Shown piece by piece: positions 25,555-34,603 of a DNA stretch of 64,000 nt. Every line of letters starts with the position of its first letter. The first letter of the stretch is position 1. The stretch lies in NCBI GenBank assembly GCA_913055655.1, contig CAJXKA010000004.1, positions 1 through 64,000 of the forward strand, read 5' to 3'. The notes under the pieces were generated by a model. That model was not told where the DNA came from. It saw only the letters and a program-made list of their open reading frames with translations, and did not search any database. The stretch comes from an uncultured Oceanospirillales bacterium (GTDB lineage: Bacteria > Pseudomonadota > Gammaproteobacteria > Xanthomonadales > SZUA-36). The translations under genes were made by a program, and so were the position numbers.

Positions 25555-26025
25555 GTCGAGCCCCCCACCGCCGGCGCGCCAGATCGCGATGTTCCAGCAC
25601 CAGATCACCGCCAGCCATGCCACGGAGACGAAAGCGGGTATCACGGCGTGACGATGCGCCCGACCGCCGCGTAGCAACGCCAGGGCGCCGATGGCGACCG
25701 CGAGCGTCATGACCCCCAGCGCCCAGCCCGGCCGGTGCAGGCCGAACATCATCCAGTTCCACGCCAGCACGGTGCCCAGCCCTGCAAGCCATACCGCCAC
25801 CGGGGCTGGTTCGAGACGAACAGCACCATGGGCGACAATAATCGCCAGCGCACACCAGGCCGCGTACCAGGCCACCCAGCCCTCGGCGAACACCAGCGCG
25901 CCCGGCGTCCAGTCGGGCGTAGTGATCTCGGCCAGCCAGTCGCCGCCATCGAAACGTGCGCCCAGGCCGGCGGTGACGAGCGCCAGGCCAAATACGATCA
26001 CCACTACGAGGAATTTCCGGTCCAT
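25540..26025 (-). CDS. TspO/MBR-like tryptophan-rich sensory protein (divergent)
   Basis: A 161-residue protein with five predicted membrane helices and many tryptophans. The family pattern is recognisable: PDWTPG, VFAEGWVAWYAAW, LAWNWMMFGLHRP and final SVAWLAVIWCWNIAIW, matching the TspO signatures P-W-x-P, W-x-x-LY, N-W and L-N near the end. TspO proteins bind porphyrins and affect stress responses. I chose ATG 26025 because it gives the normal length and has GAAGAG upstream; ATG 26061 is an alternative next to a heptamer array. Confidence 0.75.
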   Translation of the reverse strand: MDRKFLVVVIVFGLALVTAGLGARFDGGDWLAEITTPDWTPGALVFAEGWVAWYAAWCALAIIVAHGAVRLEPAPVAVWLAGLGTVLAWNWMMFGLHRPGWALGVMTLAVAIGALALLRGGRAHRHAVIPAFVSVAWLAVIWCWNIAIWRAGGGGLDSIVG

Positions 26026-26073
26026 GTCGTCTCGACTCTTCGGATGTTCAATGGTTCCCATGGTACCGCTTAC

Positions 26074-26150
26074 GACGGGTGACGGGTGACGGGTGACGGG
26101 TGACGGGTGACGGGTGACGGGTGACAGGTGACAGGTGACGGGTGACGGGA
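26074..26150. repeat. Heptamer array (GACGGGT)x11 upstream of tspO
   Basis: Eleven tandem heptamers, of which the eighth and ninth read GACAGGT and the last GACGGGA. The array lies between the tspO 5' end and the terminator of the lipoprotein gene, i.e. in the probable tspO promoter or leader region. The two variant units show mutation or gene-conversion history within the array. Confidence 0.97.
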
Positions 26151-26162
26151 AAAGCTTGTGGC

Positions 26163-26189
26163 AAAAAGAAACCCGGCCGGGGCCGGGTT
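26163..26189 (-). terminator. Intrinsic terminator of the lipoprotein gene
   Basis: On the minus strand a perfect 8-bp stem AACCCGGC/GCCGGGTT (26170-26177 with 26182-26189) with a CCCG loop is followed by TTCTTTTTG. It begins 26 bp after the lipoprotein stop, a textbook rho-independent terminator. Confidence 0.85.
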
Positions 26190-26214
26190 CCTTCGAAGCG
26201 TTTAAGGGTGTTGA

Positions 26215-26676
26215 TCAGCAGTCGGTGTCTTCGGCGCCGACGCCTTCCTTCACATCTTCGCAGGCGTCTTCGATAGCGTTGCCCGCGTCGTCAACCATTT
26301 CTTCGCCCTCGTCCTTAGCGTCGTCCATGGCGTCACCGATTGCGTCACCGGCATCGTCCATGGCGTCTTCAGCGGAATCAGCCGCATCGCTCATCGCGTC
26401 GCTGGCGTCATCCATCATATCGCCCGCCGAATCCTTCGCGGATTCGTAGGCGTCGCTGGTGGCGTCGGCGGCGTCGTCAGCCGCGTCACTGATCGCGTCG
26501 CCGGCATCTTCCATGGCGTCGCTGGCGGAATCACCCATTTCCTTTGCGGACTGCTCGGCCTTTTCGAGCGCCGCGTCGAGCTGCTCACCGGCGCTCTCGG
26601 CGCTATCGTCTTTCTGGCACGCAGCCAGGGCGGCCGCGAACATCAGGGCAACAATTACTCGTGTCATCGTCTTCAT
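26215..26676 (-). CDS. LEA-like Ala/Asp-rich repeat lipoprotein
   Basis: A 153-residue small lipoprotein of unknown function. The signal peptide ends in a lipobox (ALAAC, Cys 20). The mature part is almost wholly Asp, Ala, Ser, Met, Glu and Gly in degenerate repeats of the type DAMEDAGDAISDAADDA, which predict a highly acidic amphipathic helix or a disordered chain resembling LEA proteins. Two cysteines stand near the C-terminus (EDACED and the terminal Cys) and could form a disulfide. A strong ribosome site (GGAGGAGAG) and its own terminator suggest high expression as a single gene. Function is not known. Confidence 0.85.
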   Translation of the reverse strand: MKTMTRVIVALMFAAALAACQKDDSAESAGEQLDAALEKAEQSAKEMGDSASDAMEDAGDAISDAADDAADATSDAYESAKDSAGDMMDDASDAMSDAADSAEDAMDDAGDAIGDAMDDAKDEGEEMVDDAGNAIEDACEDVKEGVGAEDTDC

Positions 26677-26785
26677 TTTATGGCTCTCCTCCGTTCATCT
26701 CTCGTGGTTCCGCCGACTGGGCGCCAGCGTGTTATTCACTGCTGAGCGACATATCAAGCCCCAAACGGGGGCGTATCGTCAACTG

Positions 26786-27253
26786 TCATCGACTTCGTGC
26801 CCCCCTTTTTTCGTCGCGCGAACGGTTTTCTCCGATGGCCTTCTTGACGTGCCGGGCCAGGAAAGAAAAGGTGACGAAGTTGATGATGGCCAGTGCGATC
26901 GCAATCTCGAATCGCGACCAGGCCACGGCGATGCCGATGGCCCCAGTGCTCCACAGCGCCGCGGCCGTGGCCAGGCCGAGGACACGGCCGCCGTGCTTAA
27001 GAATGGCGCCGCCGCCGATGAAGCCCATGCCGGTGACCAGGCCTTCCATCAACCGCGCATGCGCTTCTTCGGACTGCATGATCGACATGCCGACCAGCAT
27101 GTAGCCGCAGGTCGCGACCGCCACCAGGGGGAAGGTTCGCACCCCGGCGGGCGAGGCATTCGCCTCGCGATTGATCGCGGTCGGAAACGCCAGCAGGTAT
27201 GCCGCCGCCATGTGCGCCAGGTGGGTAAAAATCTGGCCCCAGTCGATGTCCAT
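26786..27253 (-). CDS. MgtC/SapB family membrane protein
   Basis: A 155-residue protein with four or five hydrophobic helices. It shows the MgtC core: LAFPTAINREANASPAGVRTF, CGYMLVGMSI, GMGFIGGGAI and the alanine-rich GLATAAALWSTGAIGIAVA. MgtC itself promotes survival at low magnesium and modulates the F-ATPase, but many family members only share the fold. It is 39 bp downstream of the M19 dipeptidase on the same strand, probably the end of the tyrS run. Confidence 0.88.
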   Translation of the reverse strand: MDIDWGQIFTHLAHMAAAYLLAFPTAINREANASPAGVRTFPLVAVATCGYMLVGMSIMQSEEAHARLMEGLVTGMGFIGGGAILKHGGRVLGLATAAALWSTGAIGIAVAWSRFEIAIALAIINFVTFSFLARHVKKAIGENRSRDEKRGARSR

Positions 27254-27292
27254 CGGCCGATTATAGGGCAGGCCATCCCGCCCGGACCATGC

Positions 27293-28513
27293 TCAGGCGT
27301 CGACGTCGGCCAGGATCTCACCCCACACGCGCAACAGGTTGCCGCCGAGGATTTTACCGATATCGGCCTCGGAATATCCCTTCTCCAGCAGCGCATCGAT
27401 CAACACCGGGAACGTCGAAACGTCCTTCAGGCCTTCCGGCAGGCTGTCGCCTACGCCGTCATAGTCGGAGCCGATGCCGACGTAGTCCACGCCCACCAGG
27501 TCGATGACGTGAACGAAATGCGCAACCGTCTGCTCGACACTGGCGAACGGGAACGGGTTCTGTTCACGGTAGTCGTTGAAATACGCCCGCGCGGCGTCTT
27601 CACCCGTGTCCTTGCCCGCACCTTCCGACCAGGCGGTGCGCGCTTCGTTGAACGTGTCGTACCAATTGCGCGCCTCGGCCGTCAGGAACGAGGAACCGAA
27701 GTTGATCATGACCAGGCCGCCGTTTTCAGCCAGCGCGCGGATCATGTCATCGCTCATGTTGCGCTCGAAACCGGGTGTGAAATGCCGCGCCGAGGAGTGC
27801 GAGGCGATGACCGGCACGGAACTCACGTCCAGCACGTCGTAAAAGGCCTTGTCACTGAGGTGGGAGACGTCGACCATCACGCCCAGGCGGTTCATCTCGG
27901 CGACCACTTCGCGGCCGAAATCGCTCAGGCCTTCATTCGGGCGCTGTTCATCGTAGGACGAGTCGGACAGGTGGTTGGCCAGCGAATGCGCCAGCGTGAT
28001 GTAGCTGATGCCGCGGTCGCGGAAAAACTTCACATTGGCCAGTTCGCCTTCCAGCGGTGAGCCGTTTTCCATGCCTAGCGCCAGTCCGATCTTGCCGGCC
28101 TCCTTCGCCGCGATTGCCTGTTCCGGCGTGGCGACGATGACAAATGTCTCTGGCGCACGCGCCACGATGGCCTCCACGGTGTCAATCAACTGGTTGGCCA
28201 GCTGCCAGGCGCCGCCATCGGCTTCCAGGCTGGCCGGGGTGTAGATGGACATGAACGGCAGGTCCAGGCCACCGGCGCGGGCACGCGGGGCGTCAAACTC
28301 ACCTTTCTCCGTGGCCCCGGTCACATCTTCCCAGTGGTTGTGCAGGCGATAGGGCACATCGATGTGCGTGTCGGCCAGCAGGTATTTCTGGGCAATCGAC
28401 TTCGCCCTGTCGGAAGCCTCCGCGGCATAGGCCCCGGGCAGGGTCGCGACTGCGGCCAGCAGCGTGGCGACGAGGGCGATCGATTTGGGACGGTTCGGAA
28501 AAGTTTGGTTCAT
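27293..28513 (-). CDS. Membrane dipeptidase (peptidase family M19)
   Basis: A Zn dipeptidase of the renal dipeptidase family, here with an N-terminal signal peptide (ALVATLLAAVATLPGAYA), so periplasmic or exported. Of 406 residues, the metal ligands visible are DTHIDVP, the bridging Glu in GLALGMENG, TLAHSLANHLSDS, VIASHSSARHF, and GIGSDYDGV. Family members cleave L,D- or D-containing dipeptides, sometimes from peptidoglycan. It starts 3 bp after the NUDIX gene and belongs to the tyrS-NUDIX-M19-mgtC run. Confidence 0.95.
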   Translation of the reverse strand: MNQTFPNRPKSIALVATLLAAVATLPGAYAAEASDRAKSIAQKYLLADTHIDVPYRLHNHWEDVTGATEKGEFDAPRARAGGLDLPFMSIYTPASLEADGGAWQLANQLIDTVEAIVARAPETFVIVATPEQAIAAKEAGKIGLALGMENGSPLEGELANVKFFRDRGISYITLAHSLANHLSDSSYDEQRPNEGLSDFGREVVAEMNRLGVMVDVSHLSDKAFYDVLDVSSVPVIASHSSARHFTPGFERNMSDDMIRALAENGGLVMINFGSSFLTAEARNWYDTFNEARTAWSEGAGKDTGEDAARAYFNDYREQNPFPFASVEQTVAHFVHVIDLVGVDYVGIGSDYDGVGDSLPEGLKDVSTFPVLIDALLEKGYSEADIGKILGGNLLRVWGEILADVDA

Positions 28514-28516
28514 GGT

Positions 28517-29042
28517 TTACTCCGTGGGGGCGCCGGGCGCTTTGTCCAGCAGGGTCAGCCGGTGGTCCAGCATGGTGTCGTCGTCGAAGATCCAGTCGGC
28601 GGTAAACGCCTGGCCTTTCAGCAACAGGGGCAGCCAGATGCGGTCGTCTTCCCACATCCGGTCGTAGGGAATGTCATCAAGGCGGCGCCACAGCGGCACG
28701 GCCTCGTCGGTTTCAATCGGTTCGCCCTGCCAGTCGGCGGTGCGGAACACCCAGCAGTGGATGGAATAGCCGTCGATGAACTGGAAGCGATGTTCGCCCA
28801 GCTGCTCGAGTGCGGTGACATCGATGCCGAGTTCTTCCCTGCACTCCCGGATCGCGCACTGCTCAATGGTCTCGCCCGGGTCAACCTTGCCACCCGGACC
28901 ATTGACCTTGCCGCCACCCAGGCCGCGTTTCTTTTCAATCAGCAGGATGTCGTCACCGGCGACCACGAACACCAGCGTGGCCCGGTCGACCGGTTGCCAG
29001 CGGCCCCAGTCAATGTCCTTGATCCGGCGGACGCCGGTGAAC

Positions 29043-29053
<11 letters not shown>
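28517..29053 (-). CDS. MTH1-like NUDIX hydrolase, probable oxidised-purine nucleotide diphosphatase
   Basis: A 178-residue NUDIX protein. The box [20 protein letters not shown] with following ELGI is complete. Around it, [19 protein letters not shown] and [15 protein letters not shown] strongly recall vertebrate MTH1 (8-oxo-dGTPase) rather than E. coli MutT, and support nucleotide-pool sanitising as a likely role. This resemblance is from memory of the family. It begins inside the last codons of tyrS (11-bp overlap) and ends 3 bp before the M19 dipeptidase. Confidence 0.85.
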
Positions 29054-30242
<1,189 letters not shown>

Positions 30243-30286
30243 GGTTCAAAGGCATTCAATTTCCGCCCCTTGGCGGGGAACCGGGC

Positions 30287-30292
30287 ATTGTA
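30287..30292 (-). promoter_or_regulatory. Candidate -10 for tyrS
   Basis: TACAAT on the minus strand, 45 bp before the tyrS ATG. The sequence 17 bp upstream (TATTCA) is a poor -35. Confidence 0.35.
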
Positions 30293-30333
30293 CCGACCCC
30301 GTCGCGCGGTGAATACCGGCTGTCGCAGACCGA

Positions 30334-30362
30334 TTGACCGTAAACGCCGTCCTGCCTTATGG
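30334..30362 (+). promoter_or_regulatory. Candidate promoter for the M23 peptidase gene
   Basis: TTGACC at 30334-30339 and TTATGG at 30357-30362 with 17-bp spacing, 48 bp before the ATG at 30410. The -10 is weak. Confidence 0.35.
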
Positions 30363-30409
30363 TGGGCGTTGCCGGAAACTCTGGGCAAACCCGATTGTCC
30401 GAAGACGGA

Positions 30410-31840
30410 ATGAAAAACAGAACCTTGCTTAACAAGGCCTTCGTCGACATCATCGATCGGGCCCGGGGGATCCATCCCTCGAAATTCAGGATCACGCGTG
30501 CGCGCGTGGCGGCGTTCGCTGTCACCCTGATCGCCGTGGGCCTGGCCCTGGGCGGCCGCCAGGAGGCCCCGCCTGCTGAGAATACAACGACGACGGCCGA
30601 ACTGACCCAGTCACTGGATATCGCGCTGCCCAGCCGCGAGCCCGCGCCGGCCGCGCGTGCCGAGGTCGAGGCGCTGGTCGCAAAGGCCGAAGAGGAAGAC
30701 GCGGTCGCCACGGCGCTCAACACCTGGGAAGAAGTGGCTGTCGGCAACGGCCAGACCCTGGACGGTATCTTCCGCGAACAGGGCTACTCGATTCCGCTGT
30801 TGCACCAGATCCTGGCGCTGAACGGCGACACCAAGCGCCTGACAAAAATTCGCCCTGGCGACGTTTTCGGCTTCCAGCGTGACGCCGATGGCGGCCTGGC
30901 GCGCATGCGCTACCCCATCGACGAGGACGCTTACCTGCTGGTCGATATCGGCGAGGACGGCCCACGCGCCGATCGCCTGGCCCGCCAGCTGAACCACGAG
31001 GTGCAGGAAGCCGAGGGCACCATCGAATCCTCGTTGTTCCTGGCCGGCAAGGCTGCCGGACTGTCGGACAACATGGTCATGAAACTGGCCGAGATTTTCG
31101 GCTGGGACATCGACTTCATCCTCGATATCCGCGCCGGCGACCGCTTCTTCATGGTTTACGAGAAGGTTTACCGCGACGGTGAATACCTGCGTGACGGCGA
31201 CATCCTGGCCGCGACCTTCGTCAACCAGGGCGAGCGTTTCGAAGCCGTTCGCTACGTGGAAGACGGCGACTCAGAGTATTACACCCCGGAAGGCCGGCCG
31301 ATGCGCAAGGCTTTCCTGCGCGCGCCGCTGAACTTCAGCTACATCAGCTCCAACTTCAACCCGAAGCGCTTCCACCCCATCCTGAAGCGGGTGAAGGCGC
31401 ACAACGGCATCGATTACCGCGCGCCCACCGGCACACCGGTGTACGCGGCCGGCGCCGGCAAGGTCGTCCGTTCGGACTACAACCGATTCAACGGCCACCA
31501 CGTGTTCATCCAGCACTCCGGCAGCATCGTCACCAAGTACCTGCACTTCACCAAGCGCGCCGTGAACAACGGCCAGCGCGTGAAACAGGGCCAGGTGATC
31601 GGTTACGTCGGCAGCACCGGCATGTCACAGGCGCCGCACCTGCACTACGAGTTCCTGGTCAACGGCGTGCACCGTAATCCGCGTACCGTGCCGCTGCCCA
31701 AGGCAGAACCCCTGGACGAACAGCAGCTCATCGCATTCCAGGCCCAGGCGGCGCCCTACCTGAACCAGCTCAGCCGTCTTGAGTCGGCCTCGATGTATGC
31801 GCATCGTGGCGGGGATGCTGAAATGGTGAGTGGTGAGTAG
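30410..31840 (+). CDS. M23 family peptidoglycan endopeptidase (MepM-like)
   Basis: A periplasmic cell-wall hydrolase of the LytM class. The 476-residue protein has an N-terminal membrane segment (VAAFAVTLIAVGLALGG), a LysM/OapA-like domain (VGNGQTLDGIFREQGYS), a second domain with the M23-partner fold, and the zinc peptidase domain with HNGIDYRAPTGTPVYAAG, VFIQHSG and HLHYEF. The last residues (MVSGE) are encoded by degenerate TGGTGAG heptamers that grade into the tandem array after the stop. The ATG at 30410 was preferred to an open frame starting at 30359. Confidence 0.93.
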   Translation: MKNRTLLNKAFVDIIDRARGIHPSKFRITRARVAAFAVTLIAVGLALGGRQEAPPAENTTTTAELTQSLDIALPSREPAPAARAEVEALVAKAEEEDAVATALNTWEEVAVGNGQTLDGIFREQGYSIPLLHQILALNGDTKRLTKIRPGDVFGFQRDADGGLARMRYPIDEDAYLLVDIGEDGPRADRLARQLNHEVQEAEGTIESSLFLAGKAAGLSDNMVMKLAEIFGWDIDFILDIRAGDRFFMVYEKVYRDGEYLRDGDILAATFVNQGERFEAVRYVEDGDSEYYTPEGRPMRKAFLRAPLNFSYISSNFNPKRFHPILKRVKAHNGIDYRAPTGTPVYAAGAGKVVRSDYNRFNGHHVFIQHSGSIVTKYLHFTKRAVNNGQRVKQGQVIGYVGSTGMSQAPHLHYEFLVNGVHRNPRTVPLPKAEPLDEQQLIAFQAQAAPYLNQLSRLESASMYAHRGGDAEMVSGE

Positions 31841-31889
31841 TGACGGGTGACGGGTGACGGGTGACGGGTGACGGGTGACGGGTGACGGG
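31841..31889. repeat. Heptamer array (TGACGGG)x7 covering the anmK start
   Basis: Seven exact TGACGGG units begin directly after the M23 stop codon. Two degenerate TGGTGAG units (31824-31837) precede them inside the M23 gene. The anmK GTG initiator is built from the junction of units six and seven, and an in-frame TGA in the array lies two codons upstream. Confidence 0.97.
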
Positions 31890-32997
31890 TGAACTGTTTA
31901 TCGGGATGATCTCGGGGACAAGTCGGGACGGTGTGGATGCCGTGATTGCTGACTTTGAAACCGGTCGCCCTGAACTGCTGAACGCTTCGTGCACGCCCTA
32001 CCCCGATGCGCTTCGTGAACGGCTTGATCGATTCATGGCCGCGGGCAAACCGGATCTTACCGACCCTGAATGCGGCGACCTGGACATCAAGTTCGGTCAC
32101 TTCTTCGCCCGCATCGCTAACGACCTGATCCGCGCGACCGGGCTGGAATCGCGGGATATCCGGGCCATCGGCTCGCACGGCCAGACCGCCTGGCATGCGC
32201 CCGACGACGAACCGCCGATGTCGCTGCAGCTGGGTCGCGGCAATGTCATCGCCAATGTGACCCGCGTGCCCACCGTGACCAATTTCCGCACCGCCGACTT
32301 ACTGGCCGGCGGCCAGGGTGCGCCGCTGGCGCCGCTGCTGCACCGCGAGCTGTTCGCGTCCGACGACGAGACCCGCGCGGTGCTGAACCTGGGCGGCATC
32401 GCCAACCTGACCCTGCTCACGCCGGGCGAGCCCGTGCGCGGCTGGGACACCGGTCCTGCGAGTTGCCTGCTGGACCTGTGGGTACACCGTCACCGTGGCC
32501 GTGCCTACGACGACAACGGCGCCTGGGCCGCCAGCGGCACCGTCCTGCCGGGCCTGCTGGCGAGCATGCTCGACGAACCCTACTTCCACCAGCCCGCGCC
32601 CAAGAGTACCGGCCTGGAGTTGTTCAACGGCGACTGGCTGCAGGCCCAGCTGGTCAAGGCCGACGCGGTCTCGTCGAGCGCCGTGGACATCCAGGCCACC
32701 CTGGCCGAGCTGACCGCGCACACCGTCACCGACAGCCTGTTGATGGCCGGCGGCGCCGACGAATTACTGGTCTGCGGCGGCGGTGTGCATAATGGTGACC
32801 TGATGCGACGTATGGCCGGCCTGCTGGAAGGCACCCCGGTCCGCTCGACGGCGGAACGCGGCGCCCACCCCGACTGGGTCGAGGCCAACCTGTTCGCCTG
32901 GCTGGCACGCGAGCGCCTGGCGAACCGCAAGGTGGACACCACCGGCATCACCGGGGCCGCCGAGACGGTCCTGCTCGGAGAACTCGCAACACCCTGA
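31882..32997 (+). CDS. anmK: Anhydro-N-acetylmuramic acid kinase
   Basis: AnmK phosphorylates and opens 1,6-anhydroMurNAc during peptidoglycan recycling. The 371-residue protein has the ATPase-fold motifs GMISGTSRDGVDAV, GSHGQTAWHAP, VLNLGGIANLTLL, WDTGPASC and LLVCGGGVHN. The start must be the GTG at 31882: the first conserved strand follows at once, the next upstream in-frame codons are CGG and TGA, and the later ATG would delete the strand. That GTG lies within the heptamer array, so translation initiation depends on repeat sequence; GGTGA in each unit is complementary to part of the 16S tail. Confidence 0.96.
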   Translation: MTGELFIGMISGTSRDGVDAVIADFETGRPELLNASCTPYPDALRERLDRFMAAGKPDLTDPECGDLDIKFGHFFARIANDLIRATGLESRDIRAIGSHGQTAWHAPDDEPPMSLQLGRGNVIANVTRVPTVTNFRTADLLAGGQGAPLAPLLHRELFASDDETRAVLNLGGIANLTLLTPGEPVRGWDTGPASCLLDLWVHRHRGRAYDDNGAWAASGTVLPGLLASMLDEPYFHQPAPKSTGLELFNGDWLQAQLVKADAVSSSAVDIQATLAELTAHTVTDSLLMAGGADELLVCGGGVHNGDLMRRMAGLLEGTPVRSTAERGAHPDWVEANLFAWLARERLANRKVDTTGITGAAETVLLGELATP

Positions 32998-33021
32998 TCA
33001 CGGAAAACGGAGGCCCTACCC

Positions 33022-33399
33022 ATGAACCTGCTCCTCAACATCATCTGGTTCATCCTCGGCGGCTTCATCATTTTCTTCGGCTACCTGCTCGGCGCCGTCC
33101 TGCTGTGCATTACCATCATCGGCATCCCCTTCGGAATTCAGTGCTTCAAACTCTCCATGCTGGCCGCCGCACCCTTCGGCAAGGAAATCCGTGACAACGA
33201 CCCGCCCGGCGGCGCGCTGTCGATCATCATGAACATCATCTGGATCCTGCTGCCCGGCGTCGAGCTGGCCATCATCCACCTCTGCCTGGCCGTGATTTTC
33301 GGCATCACCATCATCGGGCTGCCCATCGCGGCGCAGCACCTGAAGATGACGCGCCTGGCGCTGTTGCCGTTTGGGTTTCGGGTGGTGGGACGGCTTTAG
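33022..33399 (+). CDS. YccF domain-containing membrane protein
   Basis: A 125-residue membrane protein with two internally similar YccF halves, each with paired hydrophobic helices: LLNIIWFILGGFIIFFGY then CITIIGIPFGIQCFKL, and IIMNIIWILLPGVELAI then ITIIGLPIAAQHLKM. Both halves end in a similar LxxLPFG-type segment. Function is unknown. A good ribosome site precedes the ATG. Confidence 0.9.
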   Translation: MNLLLNIIWFILGGFIIFFGYLLGAVLLCITIIGIPFGIQCFKLSMLAAAPFGKEIRDNDPPGGALSIIMNIIWILLPGVELAIIHLCLAVIFGITIIGLPIAAQHLKMTRLALLPFGFRVVGRL

Positions 33400-33400
33400 G

Positions 33401-34408
33401 ATGTCACAGAAACAGGTATTAGGCTTAGGCGTTCTAGCAGTCGCAATTATCGCGTCGATTTCGTTTCTGATTGCCGTTCAACTAACGGAAAGCGACAAAA
33501 ACGAACCCAATGCCATGCGCGACGATACGGCAGTGTCGGGAAAAACCAGTGAAACGGCACGGCACTTAGACGAAATTGCGAAAACGGAACGGAACCCCGA
33601 GGCCAACCCAACGATATTGCCCGACAACGAAGTGCCGGCCAACCCAGTCATATCCAAACCTGATGCCCCGCCAGGAGATGAGGTGGATGACCCAGTCAAA
33701 ACTGAAGCAAAGAAGCAAGAGGATGAGGTCGTGACTGATCTTGATCTTGCGAGGCAGGGGGATATCGAAGCGGTGGACCGGTTGATCCCACAAGTCCGCA
33801 GCTGCCAACACGCGCCACGCGACACGAAATCTATTAGCCGTGTGTTGGACAACTACGAGAGAATGATCGCTGGCAGTAGTTCCGAGCGCGCCCGGACGAA
33901 CTACGAACTACAACTGCATGAGCAGAAAATCAGGTTTCAGGCCTGCCCTGCAATACTGAATTCGTTAAACACAGCCAGGGAAGACTTTGAACGACTAGCG
34001 CGAGCCGGTGATGTAGTCGCGCGCTACTTTTACGCAATGTGGCCACCCAACCTTGCGATGGAACCGTCACCACTTTTGGCCCAGACAGAGTGGGAACTCC
34101 AGGCAAAAGATTTCACATTACAAAACATCGATTCAGGCGAACCACTCGGACTCCTCGCACTGGGAACGTCTTATCAGTACGGCATATTCACTCCGCGCAG
34201 CATGCCAATGGGTATCGGCTTATTAATGGCGGCATCAAGCTGTGGACTGGTGCACGAACCTACAGAACAATTTCTGCAACAACTGATCAATGCCAACGAT
34301 GAAGAAGGCGGAATTTACGCTGCATATGCTCAAAGCCAGTTCGAACTTGCGCTGACAGTCGCAGAACAAGCCGGCATGAGTTGCAATGTCATCTTCGGGA
34401 ACCCCTGA
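33401..34408 (+). CDS. Unrecognised membrane-anchored protein in AT-richer patch
   Basis: A 335-residue protein I cannot assign. It has one N-terminal membrane segment (LGVLAVAIIASISFLIAV), then a low-complexity polar region rich in Glu, Asp, Pro and Lys to about residue 110, then a helical region that may form Sel1/TPR-like repeats (RLARAGDVVARYFYA, GLLALGTSYQYGIF). Four cysteines (RSCQH, FQACP, SSCGL, MSCNV) are spaced through the helical part, which would be periplasmic, and could pair. The base composition is visibly less GC-rich than the neighbours, suggesting transfer. It begins one base after the yccF stop. Confidence 0.7.
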   Translation: MSQKQVLGLGVLAVAIIASISFLIAVQLTESDKNEPNAMRDDTAVSGKTSETARHLDEIAKTERNPEANPTILPDNEVPANPVISKPDAPPGDEVDDPVKTEAKKQEDEVVTDLDLARQGDIEAVDRLIPQVRSCQHAPRDTKSISRVLDNYERMIAGSSSERARTNYELQLHEQKIRFQACPAILNSLNTAREDFERLARAGDVVARYFYAMWPPNLAMEPSPLLAQTEWELQAKDFTLQNIDSGEPLGLLALGTSYQYGIFTPRSMPMGIGLLMAASSCGLVHEPTEQFLQQLINANDEEGGIYAAYAQSQFELALTVAEQAGMSCNVIFGNP

Positions 34409-34562
34409 AACCAGAACCATCGGTATTTTCGTGCTTCTCCCCACCTGAAACCGGGCACAACGCTTACAACAAACCCCCGACTCTCCCTATACGACACCAC
34501 TTCCAGGTGCTTCAGAATGATCCGCTCTGATTCAAACTGATACCCGGAGGCCAACGCCCTTT

Positions 34563-34587
34563 AACCATGGTACTTGTTGCTATGGTT
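34563..34587. promoter_or_regulatory. Candidate operator of the HigBA-like module
   Basis: Inverted repeat AACCAT (34563-34568) and ATGGTT (34582-34587) separated by 13 bp, just upstream of the toxin ATG at 34604. XRE antitoxins commonly bind such sites to repress their own operon. Confidence 0.4.
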
Positions 34588-34603
34588 TGGGGCGCGCTGT
34601 ACG

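Noticed and set aside
26758..26772. Terminator of the mgtC run
   Set aside because: A 5-bp GCCCC/GGGGC stem without a T-tract in either direction, and it lies upstream, not downstream, of mgtC's stop on the minus strand in part of the lipoprotein leader region reversed; not convincing.
26459..28060. 533-codon plus-strand frame over the lipoprotein, mgtC and dipeptidase genes
   Set aside because: Crosses three well-supported genes and their spacers in antisense; Ser/Ala-rich start merely complements the Asp/Ala repeats.
30243..30300. T-box or attenuator in the tyrS leader
   Set aside because: Only a small GC hairpin is present; T-boxes are rare in gammaproteobacteria and no T-box core was seen.
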